Shown: positions 13,109 through 28,000 of the stretch, piece after piece | Layout of the letters: each line of letters starts with the position of its first letter | Position numbering within the stretch: the stretch's first letter is position 1 | Origin: Eublepharis macularius | Taxonomy: Eukaryota; Chordata; Lepidosauria; Squamata; Eublepharidae | NCBI RefSeq assembly: GCF_028583425.1 | Contig: NC_072801.1 | Location: 10,746,001 to 10,810,000 of the forward strand | DNA: 64,000 nucleotides | Direction of reading: 5' to 3' | The notes under the pieces: generated by a model | The model's database searches: none | Told to the model about the DNA's origin: nothing | Seen by the model: only the letters and a program-made list of their open reading frames with translations | Made by a program: the position numbers and the translations under genes

Positions 13109-13265
13109 TCACCACCACAGGTTTGGCGGCTCCTCAGCCACGCGGCTTTTGAACAAGGTAATTTCGTCCAAATGCATCATGGGGACGTCTCGGATGACTT
13201 CTGTCAAGTCCTCGTGGAGGAGAGGGAAGATAACGATGTTTAATGCGGGTCGCTCAGCCTGGAAA
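13109..13265 (-). CDS. FBXL18: FBXL18 coding exon 5 and stop codon
   Basis: 157 bases completing S660 and encoding FQAERPALNIVIFPLLHEDL through to EEPPNLWW and a TGA stop at 13109-13111. The acceptor is TCTGGTTTAG. The exon lies 16.4 kb from exon 4, so it is easily missed by local gene finding, but its phase fits exactly and it matches the remembered human C-terminus. Confidence 0.95.
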
Positions 13266-16200
13266 CTAAACCAGATACAAGGTATTAGATTCAAGGAGGC
13301 CAGCCATCTGAGGTAAAGGAAGGAAGGCTGCTCTGAGTAATTAGAAAAAAGAAACTACTCCAGATTCTAAAAGAGTCCAGTAGCACCTTTAAGACTAACC
13401 AATTTTATTTTAGCATAAGCTTTCGAGAATCAAGTTCTCAGGCATCTGACGAAGAGAACTTGATTCTCGAAAGCTTATGCTAAAATAAAATTGGTTAGTC
13501 TTAAAGGTGCTACTGGACTCTTTTTGATTTTGCTACCACAGACTAACATGGCTAACTTCTCTGCATCTACTCCAGATTCTGATAGCTTTAAGCGCACTTC
13601 CTTCTGACACCCAAAGAGATCGACTATTAGAATGTGAAAACCCTCCCACACTTGCTCTTCCATGTGATAGAGTGTTCTGAGTATGCCTTGCAGTTGGAAA
13701 AAGTAGGAAGCAGCAACTCACACAGGTGCCCAACAGGCAGCTTCCTCCAAGGGTGGGTGATCCTGCTGTGTGTCTGCACAAGGAACAACAGAATGGATCC
13801 ATTTTATGTCCAGTGCAAAGACTTGGCAGAGTTTCCACCTGCTAGAGGCTCACCAAAGAACCAAGGTATACATACATTGTGAATGCTCCTGTCTTTTTAT
13901 CAGAATAACCCTGTGAGGTAGGTTAGGCTAGGCTGGCCCAAGGCTATCCTCCGAGTTTCACAGCAGAGGACAGATTGGAAACACAGTCTCTTTGGTCACA
14001 ACAACACACTAAATCAATGATCCCCATCATGAATTTGCACCTAGTCTGACAGATATGTTTTAAGAATGACTGAATTCTTCATATCACACCTAGTGTAGAC
14101 AGGTAACAAAATTATCTACTAGTGGAGGCAGAACGGAAAGAGGCAAAACCAGTAACTGAATTATGGAGAGCTGCAACGGGCAGCCTCCTTTGTAGACAGG
14201 TGCTTTGGCTTCCTGGGAATCTATAATGGTTTCATTTATTTCTTGTAGCACCCAAACAGTTCCCTTGGGGGACACAGCCTGAGAATCCCTGCTGTAACCT
14301 GAACTGGCCTGCACAGTTAGAGAACCTTGTACATTCCGCAGCAAACTTCAGCCTCCCCCCCCCCCCGTTTCTCTTTCCATGAAAAAGACAGAATGCATGC
14401 ATCTTTTTATCCTCCACTGCATGTACGCAAAACTGTTTTCTATATTGCAAATTTCAAAACAATTTCTCAACAAGCTGCTGCCCAAATGTAGCATCAGAAC
14501 TGTATATTGGGCATACTAAACACATTAAAATTTTGTGCCAACAGAAGGATATTTCTGCAACCTGCACAAAACGTCACAATCTATGCATGAAACAAGATGC
14601 TGGACTAGATGGCCCACTGGTCTGATTCAACAGGTGTCTCATGTAACTTTAGGAAGGAGTTTTGTTTTTGTTTTGCCTTAATTAAAAGCCAGGTCAAACA
14701 GGGATCCTGTGGAGGACCTAGGTGAATGAGCAAAGATGGCTCAACTGAACCTCCATGGCTGAAGAAAGTGTATCTCTGAATGTCAGCTGCTGAGAGGGCA
14801 AAGGCAAGGAGAAGTGCTGGCCTCTGAGACCTGCTGGCAGACCTTTGGGGGCACTTGGTTGGCCACTGTATAAAGTCAGAGTGCTGGACTAGACCAATCG
14901 ATGCTCTGACCCAGCAAGGATCGTCTTATGAGGTGTAGGTATAACTCTTCCAGCAGAAGACAAAAAAAATCTCTATGCATTCAGCTGGAGAGCTCCCCTC
15001 CGTTCAAGGGAGCCAGTGGCACCTTAGAGACCAACAGGATTTTCAGGGCGTAAGCTTCCAAGAGTCAGAGTTCCCTTCTCCAGACATGAGTGGGAATGGA
15101 GATTCCTGAGCCTTTATATTCCAGCCAAAGTTGGGTGAGGTGCTACGAGGGGCATCAGGATGTAAAGGTATAATGCAGCTTGATTAGGGCAGAAATTAGC
15201 ATCTGTAGTGAGGTAGACTCCTAAGACTCTCCAAGGGATAACCTGCTACAAGAAGACACAAATAAAACAACAACAGAACACCACTTGTGGTCACATACAG
15301 CTCTCAGCTCAAGAGCATCATTAATGACTGGCAGCCTATGCTGAACAACAACACACTTCTCTCACAAGCATTGGGAGACAAACTTTTTCTTGCCCACAGA
15401 GAGCCCCCCAACCTTAAACAACTTCCCACTCATAATAATGTACATCCCAACACTGACACGGACTCTGGGACCAAGGCCTGCAATAAACCAAGATGCCAAC
15501 TCTGTCCCCATATTTACTCTGACAGCATGATCACTGGACCTAACAACACCTGTTATACCATTTCAGGCTTATTCACTTGTTCATCTTCCGATGTCATTTA
15601 TGCTATCAAGCGTGAGCAATGCCCTTCTACTATCTACACTGGACAAACAGGTCAGTACCTACACAAAAGAATAAATGGATATAAATCTGACATTAGAAAT
15701 CACAACACTCAAAAACATTTTAATCTTCCAGGATATTCCATTTCTAACCTAAAAGCGGTTGTTCTCAAACAGAGAAACATCAATGGGAGATTTCAGTGTG
15801 AGATTGTTGAAATGGGAGTTTATTCACAAATTCAGAACAATGAACTCCTGGGGCTGAACAGAGACGTTGGATTCTTACCTCACTACAGATGCTAATTTCT
15901 GCTCTAAGCGAGTTGCATTGTACCTAGCCCTCCCTTATAACCCCCCATCTCCTTTTGGCCGGGATATAAATGCTCAGGGATCTCCATTCCTACTCATGTC
16001 AGAAGGGAGTTCTGACTCTCAAAAGCTTACACCCTGAAAATCCTTTTGGCCTCTAAGGTGACACTGGACTCAGATTCTACTTATCTGGTCTAGCATTCTG
16101 GGAGGCCAAGAGGCCAGTCGCTAAAGGACTTGACATACACAAAATAATGCATTACTCGCCCGGAGGCTTCATGAATGGCTTGTTGCTCCAAGTGGTCTTG

Positions 16201-18954
16201 CCATTCCAGGGCAAGCCAGTAGAAACCTGGAAATGCAGGTGTTCCATTTCAGGGTTAAATAGCTTGCCACATACCAGATTAGATTCATCCTTAATGGGTT
16301 TTTTGACCTTCAGGAACAGAAGATTTAAGGGGGCCTGCCAAATGACCCCAACTGTAATTTTCGACAAGGACAAGAATCTATCGAACAGATCTGGTAGCCA
16401 AGTATGCTAACTTCAGCAAAAAGAAAAAAAGTTGTAAGCTAAAGCCTGGAAATAATCCATTCCCCTTAATTAAATGGAGGACGAAACGCAAGGAAAATGT
16501 GTGTGCAGTCCAGCAAATACATTTAATTCGGGGACAAAAAAGAGAGTGGCGTTTTTTAAATTAACAGACAAGTTCTTGAAATTTTGGAATCTTTACTGTA
16601 TCATGACAGGATATTTGTAGTCACTCTGATTACCTTAGGCTTGTAAGCACACTTGCCTGAAAAGAATGAGAATTACCACCAGAACCCAGGAGAGAAACTT
16701 TAGAAAAAAAATTTTTTTTTGCTCTTCGAGACACACAACACCAACACAGACTACACATAGATGGAAGGCAGGACAGTGCCAGTTTTTGTGTATATACTCT
16801 CAAGAGTGCCTTACATCCAAACAAAAAAAGTTATGGTCATGTATATTATTGTATGCACACATAGCATTTACTGTAAAAGAGAGACAGAGAGAGAAAAAGA
16901 AATGAAGGTTAAGAAAGAGATATGCTGACACTTTCCAAATGTTAAAAAGAGGCAACGATTCACCAGGGCCTCTCAGGTTAGGGCAAGATGCTATACGATG
17001 AAGAAGCTCAAGTTCTCCAGCTAGAAACGAGGCAGCCATTTGACCCATGGGGTATTCCCGGGGCCTAGATTTGCAAAGCTACCGTCTGAATCAGGGCCAG
17101 GACTTAATTCTGACAGCTTTGATCCAGACGTCACACTGTGCTTACATAGGCCAGCTCAGTTCTGCCGGTGTTCAGTGTTTGGCATCTGCGTTCAGAAAGG
17201 AAAACAATGTTGTTGTTGTCATTAACAATAATTTTCCTAAGCAGGAACAGGAAGTATTTATTAGTTAAAATCATGGCTGTGTGTCTACTTTGCGCTAAAC
17301 AGCATTTATACATTCTGAGCCAAGAAAAACTCAGTTCCCCAAGACCGGTCTGCACATATTTCCTAATATTGCATCACTTCTGCTACTCACTGAGAGGGGG
17401 AAAGTCTTGGGCAGGGAAACAGACGCATTCGGCTCAGCTCCAGCAATCTTTTGAGAATTCACCAGGCATCTCTGCAGTCCAAAGGCCTAGACAGTTGCTT
17501 TAAAAACCAAAACCAGGGGATCTGAATGTCAAATTCTGCATCCAATAGCAAATTCCACACTTGTGTGGAAGGAGTGGCAGACACACACCTACACTGCTGG
17601 TTACAATGAAGGAACTAAGGTGCCGTTTATCCAAGCGAGGAGCCTGCAAGGAACCATGTGCCTGGAAAGGGCGAGGTTAGAATAACCAACAATGTCAAAA
17701 CCCCAAACAATCCAAAAATCTCACTCAAGGGCCCTGTATGCACTCTGTGGTCCGAGAAGGTCAATTTCCCCTTCACCTCTTCCCATTTTGCGCCTATCAG
17801 TCTCTCAACATTTTCCTGCATACCAGGGGAATCCCAAATATGTAAAGAGCCTCACATTGTCTGCAGGTGGCCCAGTTTTACTGCTTTTGTGATTGGCACA
17901 GGAGAGCGCCACTTTACTATTGGATACAGCCGTTTTTAAAAAGCAGAAGCTGTTCCAAATCTGACGGGAAACATCAAAAATCACTGGCTTCCAAACAAAG
18001 TCACAGCACTGTTCTTAACCTATCAAGTCCTGAACAGCCTGTGCCTGGGGCACGTTCCCCAGTGTGACCCAGAAGATCAGACAAATCTTCAGCAGCCTTT
18101 CTCTGGATCCTCTTTTGTAGTGGTACAGCATCTCTAGAACGTCTGCGTCAAAGAGCTCCACCTGGCAACTCTGGCGTTTACATCTATCGGTTTTAGTTCT
18201 GCTCCAGTTTGACCTGGATTTCTCTCTTCTGCTGTATATTCTATACTGATCTGTACTGCAGTAAGCTGATTTCAATACTACAATTTATTCAACAAAACTT
18301 GCTATAAACTGCTCAGGATAAGCTTTTTTTTCCTTTGCAAGAAAGGAAATATTGTAAGCAACTTTGGCACTTTGGGGGAAAAAATCCCAACTTCAAGCAT
18401 ATGCCAATGGGTCTGATCTTGCTGAGAATGAAAAGAGACCTTGGGATCATAAGTGGATAGCTCAATAAAAGAGTCGACCCAGTGAACTACAGCTGTGAAA
18501 AAGGCAAATTCTGTACTGGAGATTATTAGGAAAGGGACTGAAAATAAAATGGGACAATATTATAATGCCCCTGTGTAGATCTATGCTGCAGCCTCATTTG
18601 GAATACTGTATGCCGTTCTGGTCTCTGTGTCTCAGAAAGAACATTACAGAGCTGGAAAAAATAAAGAAGAGGGCAACCAAGATGATTAAGATGTAGGAAC
18701 ACCTTTCCTATGAGGACAGGCTGAAGAGTCTGAGACATTTCAGTTAAAAAATGAGACAACTATTGGAGGGACATGATAGCGGTTTATAAAAATTTGTACT
18801 GAGAAAGCGGAGAGAGAGTACTTTTGCTCCTCTCAAAACAGCAGAACTTGAGAGCACAATCAATGAAGTTGATGGGCAATAGATTAAGTCAGGATGGACA
18901 AAAGGAAATACTTCTTTACGCAATGGGTGATTAAAATGTGGAATCCGCTGCCAG

Positions 18955-19017
<63 letters not shown>

Positions 19018-22000
19018 TCTAACCCGCCCTTCCCACAAGTGGGCTCAGGACGAGGTACAACATTTATAAAAATACAATACAATATAAAATAGCAATTCAT
19101 GCAGTTATGGCCACAGGCACAGACTGCTTTAAAAGGGAATTATACAGGTTTATGCACAATAGGTCTATCAGAGACTACTAGCCATGGTGACTAAAGGGAA
19201 CCTCCACATTCCAAGGCAGGAAACCTCTGTCTATCAGTACCAAGAGGCAACATCAAGGGAAGATCTTGGCCTCTGTGCCCTGTTCATTGGCTGTCAAGAG
19301 TAACTGGCTGGTCACCATGTGAAACAGGAGGCTGGACTAGATGGACTGCTGCACTGATCCGGCAGGGTTCTTCTTGGGTTCTTATAAGTATTTTCACAAA
19401 ATGAATAAAATCTGAAACCTCACCTGAAGGAATGCAGGGATGGCACCTCCTTTCAGTACATGCCAGCACAGTCTAGAAATGCTCTCTCCTGTCCTCCCCC
19501 ACCACACTTCAGTAGCACAGCTTTAATATTATGCACAGTTAAAGAGGTAAAGGTAGTCCCCTGTGCAAGCACCAAGTCATTACTGACCCACGGGGGGACG
19601 CCACATCATGACGTTTTCTTGGCAGACTTTTTGTTACGGGGTGGTTTGGCATTGCCCTCCCCAGTCGTCTACACTTTACCCCCAGGAAACTGGGTACTCA
19701 TTTGACCGACCTTGGAAGGATGGCAGGCTGAGTCAACCTTGAGCCGGCTACCTGAACCCAGCATCTGCCGGGATTGAACTCAGGTTGGGCTGCAGTACTG
19801 CAGCTTACCACTCTGTGCCACAGTTATGCACAGTTATAGAGATTTAAATCAACAAAGATTTTCTTTGAGGGACAGCCTTCCTGCAAATCCTAGTCAGAGT
19901 TATTCCGGGCTACATTCATCAACCCTGCATGGGACTGCACAACAGTGCACGAAAACTTGCCACGAATTTGGTCTTTCAACCAGTTAATGCATGAAATTTA
20001 AACCATACCCATTATTTAAAAAATCCGCAAGCAGCAGCAACAGAAGTGGATCTGTATTAAGTTCTATCCTAAAATTTCCAATTCATCCCTTTGCTGCTTT
20101 CCTTGAAGCAGAAGGGTAGAAAACTGGCAACTTCCCCCAGGTGTACACATGACAACACAGATGCCAAATCTTGAGTGCCAGGGGCTACAATCTAGGCGTC
20201 TCCGGCAACCTGCAGCCTCTGACATTCAAGGAAATCCTCTCCAGGGACACAGAGGGCTGTTTGGCCTTGCTTTTCCCTCTCTGCATTCATTCATTCATTC
20301 ATTCATTCATTCATTTATAGTCCACCTTTCTCATTGAGGTAGATTACACAGTATCTTTTTGTATCTTGGTGACGCTAGCTGTGCTGCTTGTGGGGAATCC
20401 ATAAGCCAAAATGCTCAGAGATGCCAGAAAAAACAGCCTGGAATGGCAGCCAAGTATGATACCCCCCACATGACATCAACTAGAAGCAGGCAGGTCGAGG
20501 CTGAGAGGAGGGCAAGGACTGAAAGGAAAACCCCTGTCAAGCCCCGAGGCAGTGCCCTGCCATGGCAAGCTCAAAATATACCGGGACATTATTTGCCATC
20601 TCCTACAAATTAAGAAGTTATTTCAATAATTGGCCAATTAAAGCTACTTGGGAAACATTTACACAATGCCAGTGGATGCTACTTGTTCTGCCCCCCCCCC
20701 ATAGACAGTGGGGTACATTTACAAAAAGAAAGGTTTGCAACAGTGAGGAAAGAGCCAGGCTGATCCCAAGGACAGATGAGTGGGCACTGAACAGCCCCTC
20801 CCCCTGTAATTTCAGAGCCCTGCTAACCACGCCACCCACAGTTCTTTCTATGGTGCACACACATATAACATTAAAACAGAAGTGTAAATGGTTTGGGGTT
20901 GAATCGAGAAATGCTACTGGGAGGGAGCTGGGGGAGCAATCCAGATGAACAACTACGTGCTGCAGGCTGGGAACCAGAAATTGCAGCAGAAGCAGGCATC
21001 AGGGAAGCCAGTGAGGTTTCTATACCCCAGGAATGTGGCAGTCTGTCATACGGACGGCCTTTTCCCAGAAGCGCTCTCAAGAAAAGCTGGCTCTTGGGTA
21101 GGCACATCCACCTAGGCTCCCCAAAACATCATCAGAGGGGCTGGACTTTTCTCAGGTTATCTTCAACTTCTTGTCATATCAAAGAAGGAATGACAGATTG
21201 CAGAAATGGCCTGCCTTGAGCCAGGACAGGCCAGTGGCTCAGCAGAAGACACACACACACACAGTGCAAGTGCCAGACCGGAACAACTGATCAGACACCC
21301 TTTTCCCAACCCTTCGGTCCAAGCAGGGAATACAAATATCAAGGGAACAGGGCTCCCAGATGTGGCCACTTCAGTCCTTTGCTATGCTCCTCTGAGAGCT
21401 GTCCCATAAAAAACTCTTTTGGTTTACCTGCCAAAGGAAGTGAAGGAAAAATCTGGCTTGCAGCTAGAGCGCAGGGAAGAGCAAACTGGGCTGGGCACCT
21501 CTTATTCTCTATGCAGAAACCAGGACGTGCTATTTGGAGGGCTTTCAGTGTCTATGACTGAGTACAAAAAAGCCTGAAGCGGGGAAGCCCTCCCCTTGCC
21601 CCCACCCCCAGCAAGAAGACTTCTTCGATCACTGGGGCTGCTGGATGGAGGAGAGAACAGCATAGAACTTCTGCTGGGAGGCTAGCATCACTACCCATCA
21701 TTCTCCTGCCCAGGTGATCCCAGACAGCCAAACCTGCACAACTGTCTGCTATAAAGCCCCTGGCCACTACGCCCTCTCAGTCTGGATACCTCAGCCCCAG
21801 GAGGGACCGCCAGTCTTTCTATCCTCTGCCACATCGGGAGTGTGCCCTTTGCTAGCCTGGCCCAGCTTCTTGCCAGCAGCACTCGTGTGATGCTATTTCC
21901 AGCTCTCGCTCTCTTGATTTTTCTGTTTTCACTGGGATGCTTCCCTTTTTCACTGCTTCCTTCTAGAAGGTCCAGGGTGCAACCTGGCACCAGCATCATT

Positions 22001-25000
22001 TTAAATCTGCAGACATCCTCAGAATTTCATATGAGGATGCTTACAAGAAAAGAGTTTATGATCATGGCCTGAGACATCACCCCTCAACCCCACTTCGATA
22101 AAGAGGTCTGGAGGACTCAGTTTGGTGTAGTGGTTAAGAATAGCAGGACTCTAATTTGAAGAACCAGGTTTGATTCCCCACTCCTCTGCTTGAAGCCAGC
22201 TGGGTGACCTTGAGTCAGTCACAGCTTTTCCACAGCTCTCTCAGCCCCACCCACCTCACAGGGTGATTGTTGTGAGGATAACAACAACGCACTTTGCAAA
22301 GCGCTCTGAGTGTTAAGTTGTCCTGAAGGGCGGTATAGAAATCAAATACTGCTGTTGTTGATGATGTTATTATTATTAAGAATTTGTACATCACTTAGTG
22401 TCATTTTGGTTGGTCCCAATAAAAGGCATCATGTGGCTTTTGTTTTAGGATTTTGCATTGGACCAGGTGTTTACCTGCAACCTCAACCCAGAGTGCAAAG
22501 CCTTAAATTACAGGACCGTGCAATCTAATGCTTCCAAAAAGAATCGCTCAGCCTGCAGACTGCTTACAAATCACCTCCCCAGCTCTTCAAGCACTCAGTC
22601 TTGGATTGCTGGCGTGAATATTCCAAAGAGGAATATTCACGCCAGCAATCCAGACTTCAAGACTGAATGCCACAGGGGAAAAGAGAGTCCCAAGTTCAGC
22701 AGTGCCTCGCTCAAAAGCAGTCATTTGAACAAGAGGCCGTTTCAGATAAGTGGAGCTGATGATGATGAACAAGCTGGAAGGACCAACTCTGGAAGAGAGG
22801 ATGAACTGAATATTTACAGCTTGACTAAACGGAAATTAGAGAGAGCAAGCAGGGAGGAGGGCACAAGATAAATATTTTAAGGGTGTGATCACTGTGGAAC
22901 TGGGGGGGGGAAGCAGCTGTTTAGGACAACTCAAGGAGATTTAACTAGAGCAGAAGACAGAGGGAAACATTCTGTTTTACCTCTGAATTCCAGGTAAAGG
23001 GGAGGGCTGGGATCGCTATCTGATCTGGAAACCCTTCCATCTAATTATGATACATGGAGACACCCTGAAGTGAGGGAAATGGACTCGGCACCTGCACAGA
23101 GGACATTTCAATCTACTCTTGCTTCAGAAGTTCGAAGTTTGAATCATGGCCATGAAGGGAGGAGCACAAATTACGGCCTGGTTTCAGGGGCTCCCCTTTG
23201 AAGCTGTCTTCCACTGAGCCGTAACACTGGCCTGCGCAGCTCAGCACAATTTGCTCCGATGGGCAGAGGCTCTCCCTGGAGACACTAGATATTAAACAAG
23301 GATCCTCTGGCATACGAGACATGCGCTCTACCATTAAGCCACACCTGCTCCCCAAGAATCACAGAGGAGGAATTCAGCCACGTGACAGCTAGGCAATGGC
23401 AGAGAAGGGCATGGAAACGAGAAAAGCTCAGCTCTCAATCTGGGACAGAGGTAGTCACAGCTGCATCCCCTCTGCCTCGCCACCCTTGAATCATTTGCTT
23501 TGGGCTGAGGAAGGAGACAACAGCTGCAAATGGATATGCATGGCTACCTGATGAGGGGGGTGGGAAAGGGTGGAGGCAAGCCACAGTGGGGAAGGGCGGA
23601 GCAAGAAAAAGGAGCCCATAAAGCTGCCGTGGGTCAGGGAGAAGAACAGGCTCTGGATCATCTCCCCAAATGTCTGCCAGTTAAGAGTTCTTGTGTGAAC
23701 ACGGCCCTTGTCTGGTGGAATGATGGAAGAAGGAGCACTGATTCCCAACCCCTGGTTTGAACAAAAAGCCCACTGTGCCTGGATTGAGGTTTTAACCAAA
23801 AGGGTAAAAAGGTTATTCTGTAGTGGTTAGATCATCATGATGAGGAAACCCAGATTCAGATCTTCACACTTGCCATGAAGGCCACTGGGCCACTCTCTCA
23901 GCCTAACCTACCTCACAGGGTTGTCGTGAGGACAAAATGGGATTGGCAAGAATTATGCATGCCGCTCCTGAGAGGCTTGGAGGGAGAGAGAGAGAAACAT
24001 GCAGACAGAAAGATGCACTCCAAAGGCATTCTCAAGGGGGCAGGGAAGTACCAGGCCAACACTGGCAAATGTATTAATGCCCCTTTCTATTAACTACCAA
24101 CACCAAAGTCAGCCCAAGTTTGCTGCTTCCCATGTCTGTCAGCATTCCATTAAATTTCTGGATGTACACAAAATTCAGGACTGAGCCTGCCCCTCTCACA
24201 CACCAGGTTTGTGGCCTGAAGCAAGCACAGGGAAAGACAGCAGACAGTGGCTGGGTATTTAAATTTGTGCCAGAAGTGGAACCAGAACATTCACAGCCCT
24301 CCTGTTTTTAACATTTCATGAACATGCTCTAAATCGACTCAAAGATGATTTAGTCAGATACTAACATTGTTTATCTGAATTGAGCACAGGATCACAGCCT
24401 GCTAAATGACCTACATTTTCTTGCACTTTCCAGACTAAAGGAAGGCTAATTTACTGTCTGGATGAAAACACATAACTGCAGAATTCAACTTGTGCCATAG
24501 CTATCCAGCATGTCCTGCAGATCTCTGAGAAATACAGCTTTTAAAGAGCAGCTTTTATAGAGCACATCTATAAGCCCTCCTGGTCTGGTTGGAAGGAAGG
24601 GGAACGAAGGCAGAGTACACTAAGGAGCTGAGAACTCCTGCTCTTTTCCACATATGGTTGCTAACATGTAATTCCCTCCCTTCAGTCTTCTCTTATAATA
24701 ACAGCTGGTTGTGATGTAATGGGTGTGGTCCCTGGCAGCTCCTGAGGAAGAAAGCAAGTGCTCTAGAAAAGGGTCTGGAAGACTTAGCACTCTGTGGCAA
24801 TTACTAATTTATCCTGTGTTTGCCCAAGGACCACAAACACCCCCCTCCCCAGTTTGCCAGTATCCCGTAAGTTCCAGCATTTCTTCTCCCACACACTCCA
24901 CCATCGGTAATACAATTAAAACAGAACATCCAACAAAGAAGGAAAGGCACTGTCATATACTAGTTAAACCTATACCTATATGATTGCCACCAATGTTTTT

Positions 25001-28000
25001 AATTGCTCTTAATTTTTTTAATGTATTTATGACGTAAATCCGCTCTGAGCCCACTCGCGGGGAGAGCAGACTATAAATTAAATTAACAAAATAAAATAAA
25101 ATAGTTAACCACCCTTTCAGTTGATGCCAAATGACTCTGAAGCCTCAATCATAAAAGCCAATCCAAGCACACAGTTTGCATCATTTTGGCTGGGCTGCAG
25201 AACTTGGGTGTGGGGAGGGGAGCGAATTGCGGTAAGACCTTGAACATCACTCCAGACACCAAGTCATGCCCAGAACCTGTTAGATCGGCTGCTTTTCTCA
25301 CATGCACATTCACACTTCTCTCTAGCTGTACCAGTCAATGGGGAGACTCAATTTCCTTTAAATAATGAATAGCTGGGGTTCTCTCGTGTTTTTGGTGGGC
25401 TTGAAAATACTAGCATCAGTGGTGCCATGTAAATACTTCAATTTTATAAGAACCGCTTATATTAAAAAAGAAAAAGGGGTAACCTCACAGGAGACCAAAA
25501 GGACACTTGCTAGCACAAACACTGATTTAATGTCACCCTCCACTTCCCAGAATATTAGTAAAGGGGAGGTGTTTTTCTTTTGCTGTTTCTTAGGCTCAAT
25601 GGAATAGCCTGCAAAACAAGCCACTGGAATTCTTTGCTTTGCATGACTTTTGCAGTGAAGGAACAGCAATAGAGAGGACAGAAACGCTCATCCTGCATCA
25701 GCAGGTGGGGGGAAGGAAAGACGACAGAGCTTTGATTGAGAGACCACTGCGCTGCCTAGTGGCTACCAAGAGGAACGCTCATTATCAAAACCCAGACAAT
25801 GAATTATACATATGAATCCTCTGCTGCAAAAAGGAGAAGACAGACATGATTTGCAAGAGAGACTCAACAGGTGCAGCAGCATACATGTTTGTCTTCCATC
25901 ACCTTCTGCTCTGTCATCAAAACACACAGCAAGCAACTAAGAAAAAAACAGGTGAGGGGGCGAGAGAAAATAAAGGGTTAAGTACCTCCCCACCATCTTG
26001 CTTCCCCCTTCAAATCACATCCTACTCTCTGCAAAAGCACAGAAGCCAGGAGAAGACTAAGACTATTTTTCTCCCTGAGGTTTTGGTGGTCCCAGGCCCT
26101 TTCCAGCTCATGCTAGAATAAAAACCAGTTCATCAGTTGCAGCATAAACCAACAGGAGTCTTGTGATACCTCAAAGACTCACAAGGTCCCTACTCGAAAA
26201 TTATCCTAGCCCCTGCTTTTAAACTATGCTTTTTAAATGCTTGTGTAAAGCCTTGTTTCCTTTTAAAAATAATACAGGCATGGGTGATTTTATGCTTCAA
26301 TTTGTATTTTAAGATTATTTCAATTATATACCTTATTGCTGCTTTTTGTCTCCCCATCCAGAGAACCAAATGAGTTAAGAGGCAGGGATAAAAACATTAA
26401 TAAAAACAAAAAGCCAGAGAAATGGTGTGAGAGCTCTGTTGAATTTTCATCAGCCTCTGCACCGGGGTTCCTATTTTCATTCTCAAAGAAGCATCCCACA
26501 TGATAAAAGACCCACAGGGGGCCCAAATGGGCTTTGCTTTCTGCTAGCACCAGCACACAGCAGCTCCCTGAACTGAGGTTTTAATCCTGTACCGGCATCA
26601 AAACCAATCACAGTGATACAGAGGGGGCTCTCAAACCATTGACTGCCCATCAAAAATATAAGACTGGGGGAGGGCAGGAGAGCTATTCTCAGTCAGGTCT
26701 TAACTGCTCACCAACCTGTCCCCACCCCCTACAATAATTTACTGTGTTTAAGAGATTGGGGAGCGGGGGTGAGACAAGAGAGGTTCATGAAATTCTGATG
26801 TGGAGAGAAAGGAGGGTTTCAAAAAGGCTTTTGTATTGTAGGGAGGGGGTCTCAGATGCTTCACTAATGAGTTAGGGAGTATAGATTTCACCACTATGTT
26901 GCCTTATGTACTATCTGTTGCTTTAAATATGTGCTCCTGTCAGCCCTAGAATTGCTTATGCTCTGTTTCAGCATCTCTTCAGCTCTGTGTTGGATTCTTG
27001 CTAATGCCATGTCTTTGTAAACTTGTGTTTATTTACCCTACAGAATTGTTTATGGAAATGTCCTTGATATTGACTATACTAATCTCACTGTGTAATCCAC
27101 GTTGTGTCTCAGTGAGAAAGGTGGACTATAAATGACTAGTAATAATAATTTATTTCCCTGTCCCATTATGGAGTCAATGGAGTGCCTCCATACTTTAAGG
27201 TACCTTTCCTTATTATTATTCTACTATTATTATTCTACTACTACTACTACTACTATTATTATTATTATTATTATTCCTTATTATTATTCTACTGTTATAA
27301 ATCCTGAAATGTTCACCTGTTATAAAATCAAAATGATTTGTCCTACTGGAATCAAGTTGGCTGGTAACGGGTGAAGTACTAGAATGTGGGATGGTCCAAT
27401 GAAGTTAATCAACACTTAAGTTCAGGAAATATTTCTTCATAACTCATTATTAACAGAAAGGATTTGCCAACACATCATATAGTCATGGCCACTAGCTTAA
27501 ATGGCCTCTTAAAAATGGAATATGCAAGTTCACAGAAGGTACTCTACCAAACACTATTACACACAAAAGGCAAATGGAGGCATTGTACCTGCAGTTATTA
27601 AAAAAGCTTGACTGTGAACATCATGAGATCTTTCCAGACACAAATGACTTTTTCTGGAGAAAATGCTGGACTACATGGGGCGGATCCAATAGATCTTCCC
27701 TGCTACTGACGGCACTTCCTCTAGTCCAAGGATCCATCTGCTTGTGCATCAAGACTCCTTGCAGTGGAGGAAAGTGCCTTCATTAGCTGTGCAAATCCAG
27801 CCCAACAGATGCTGGTGCAAAGTCTCAGAATTCTTTTTATATCCCCTTCTATTAGTTCTATTAGAGGGTGGTGTCGTGAGAAGTGAAACAAGCTTAACTT
27901 TTAAAAAAATATTGTCACATCAATATAAACAATAAGAGACAGAGATAGAGAAAGCAGGGGAAGTAACAAATAATCTGGAGATTGAAGAAACAGCTGCAGC

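Noticed and set aside
15266-15895. Host GIY-YIG nuclease gene
   Set aside because: The linker, cysteine motif and inverted pLTR flanks identify it as part of a Penelope-like element.
18744-19100. 118-codon minus frame with poly-isoleucine
   Set aside because: Produced by the (ATT)n microsatellite.
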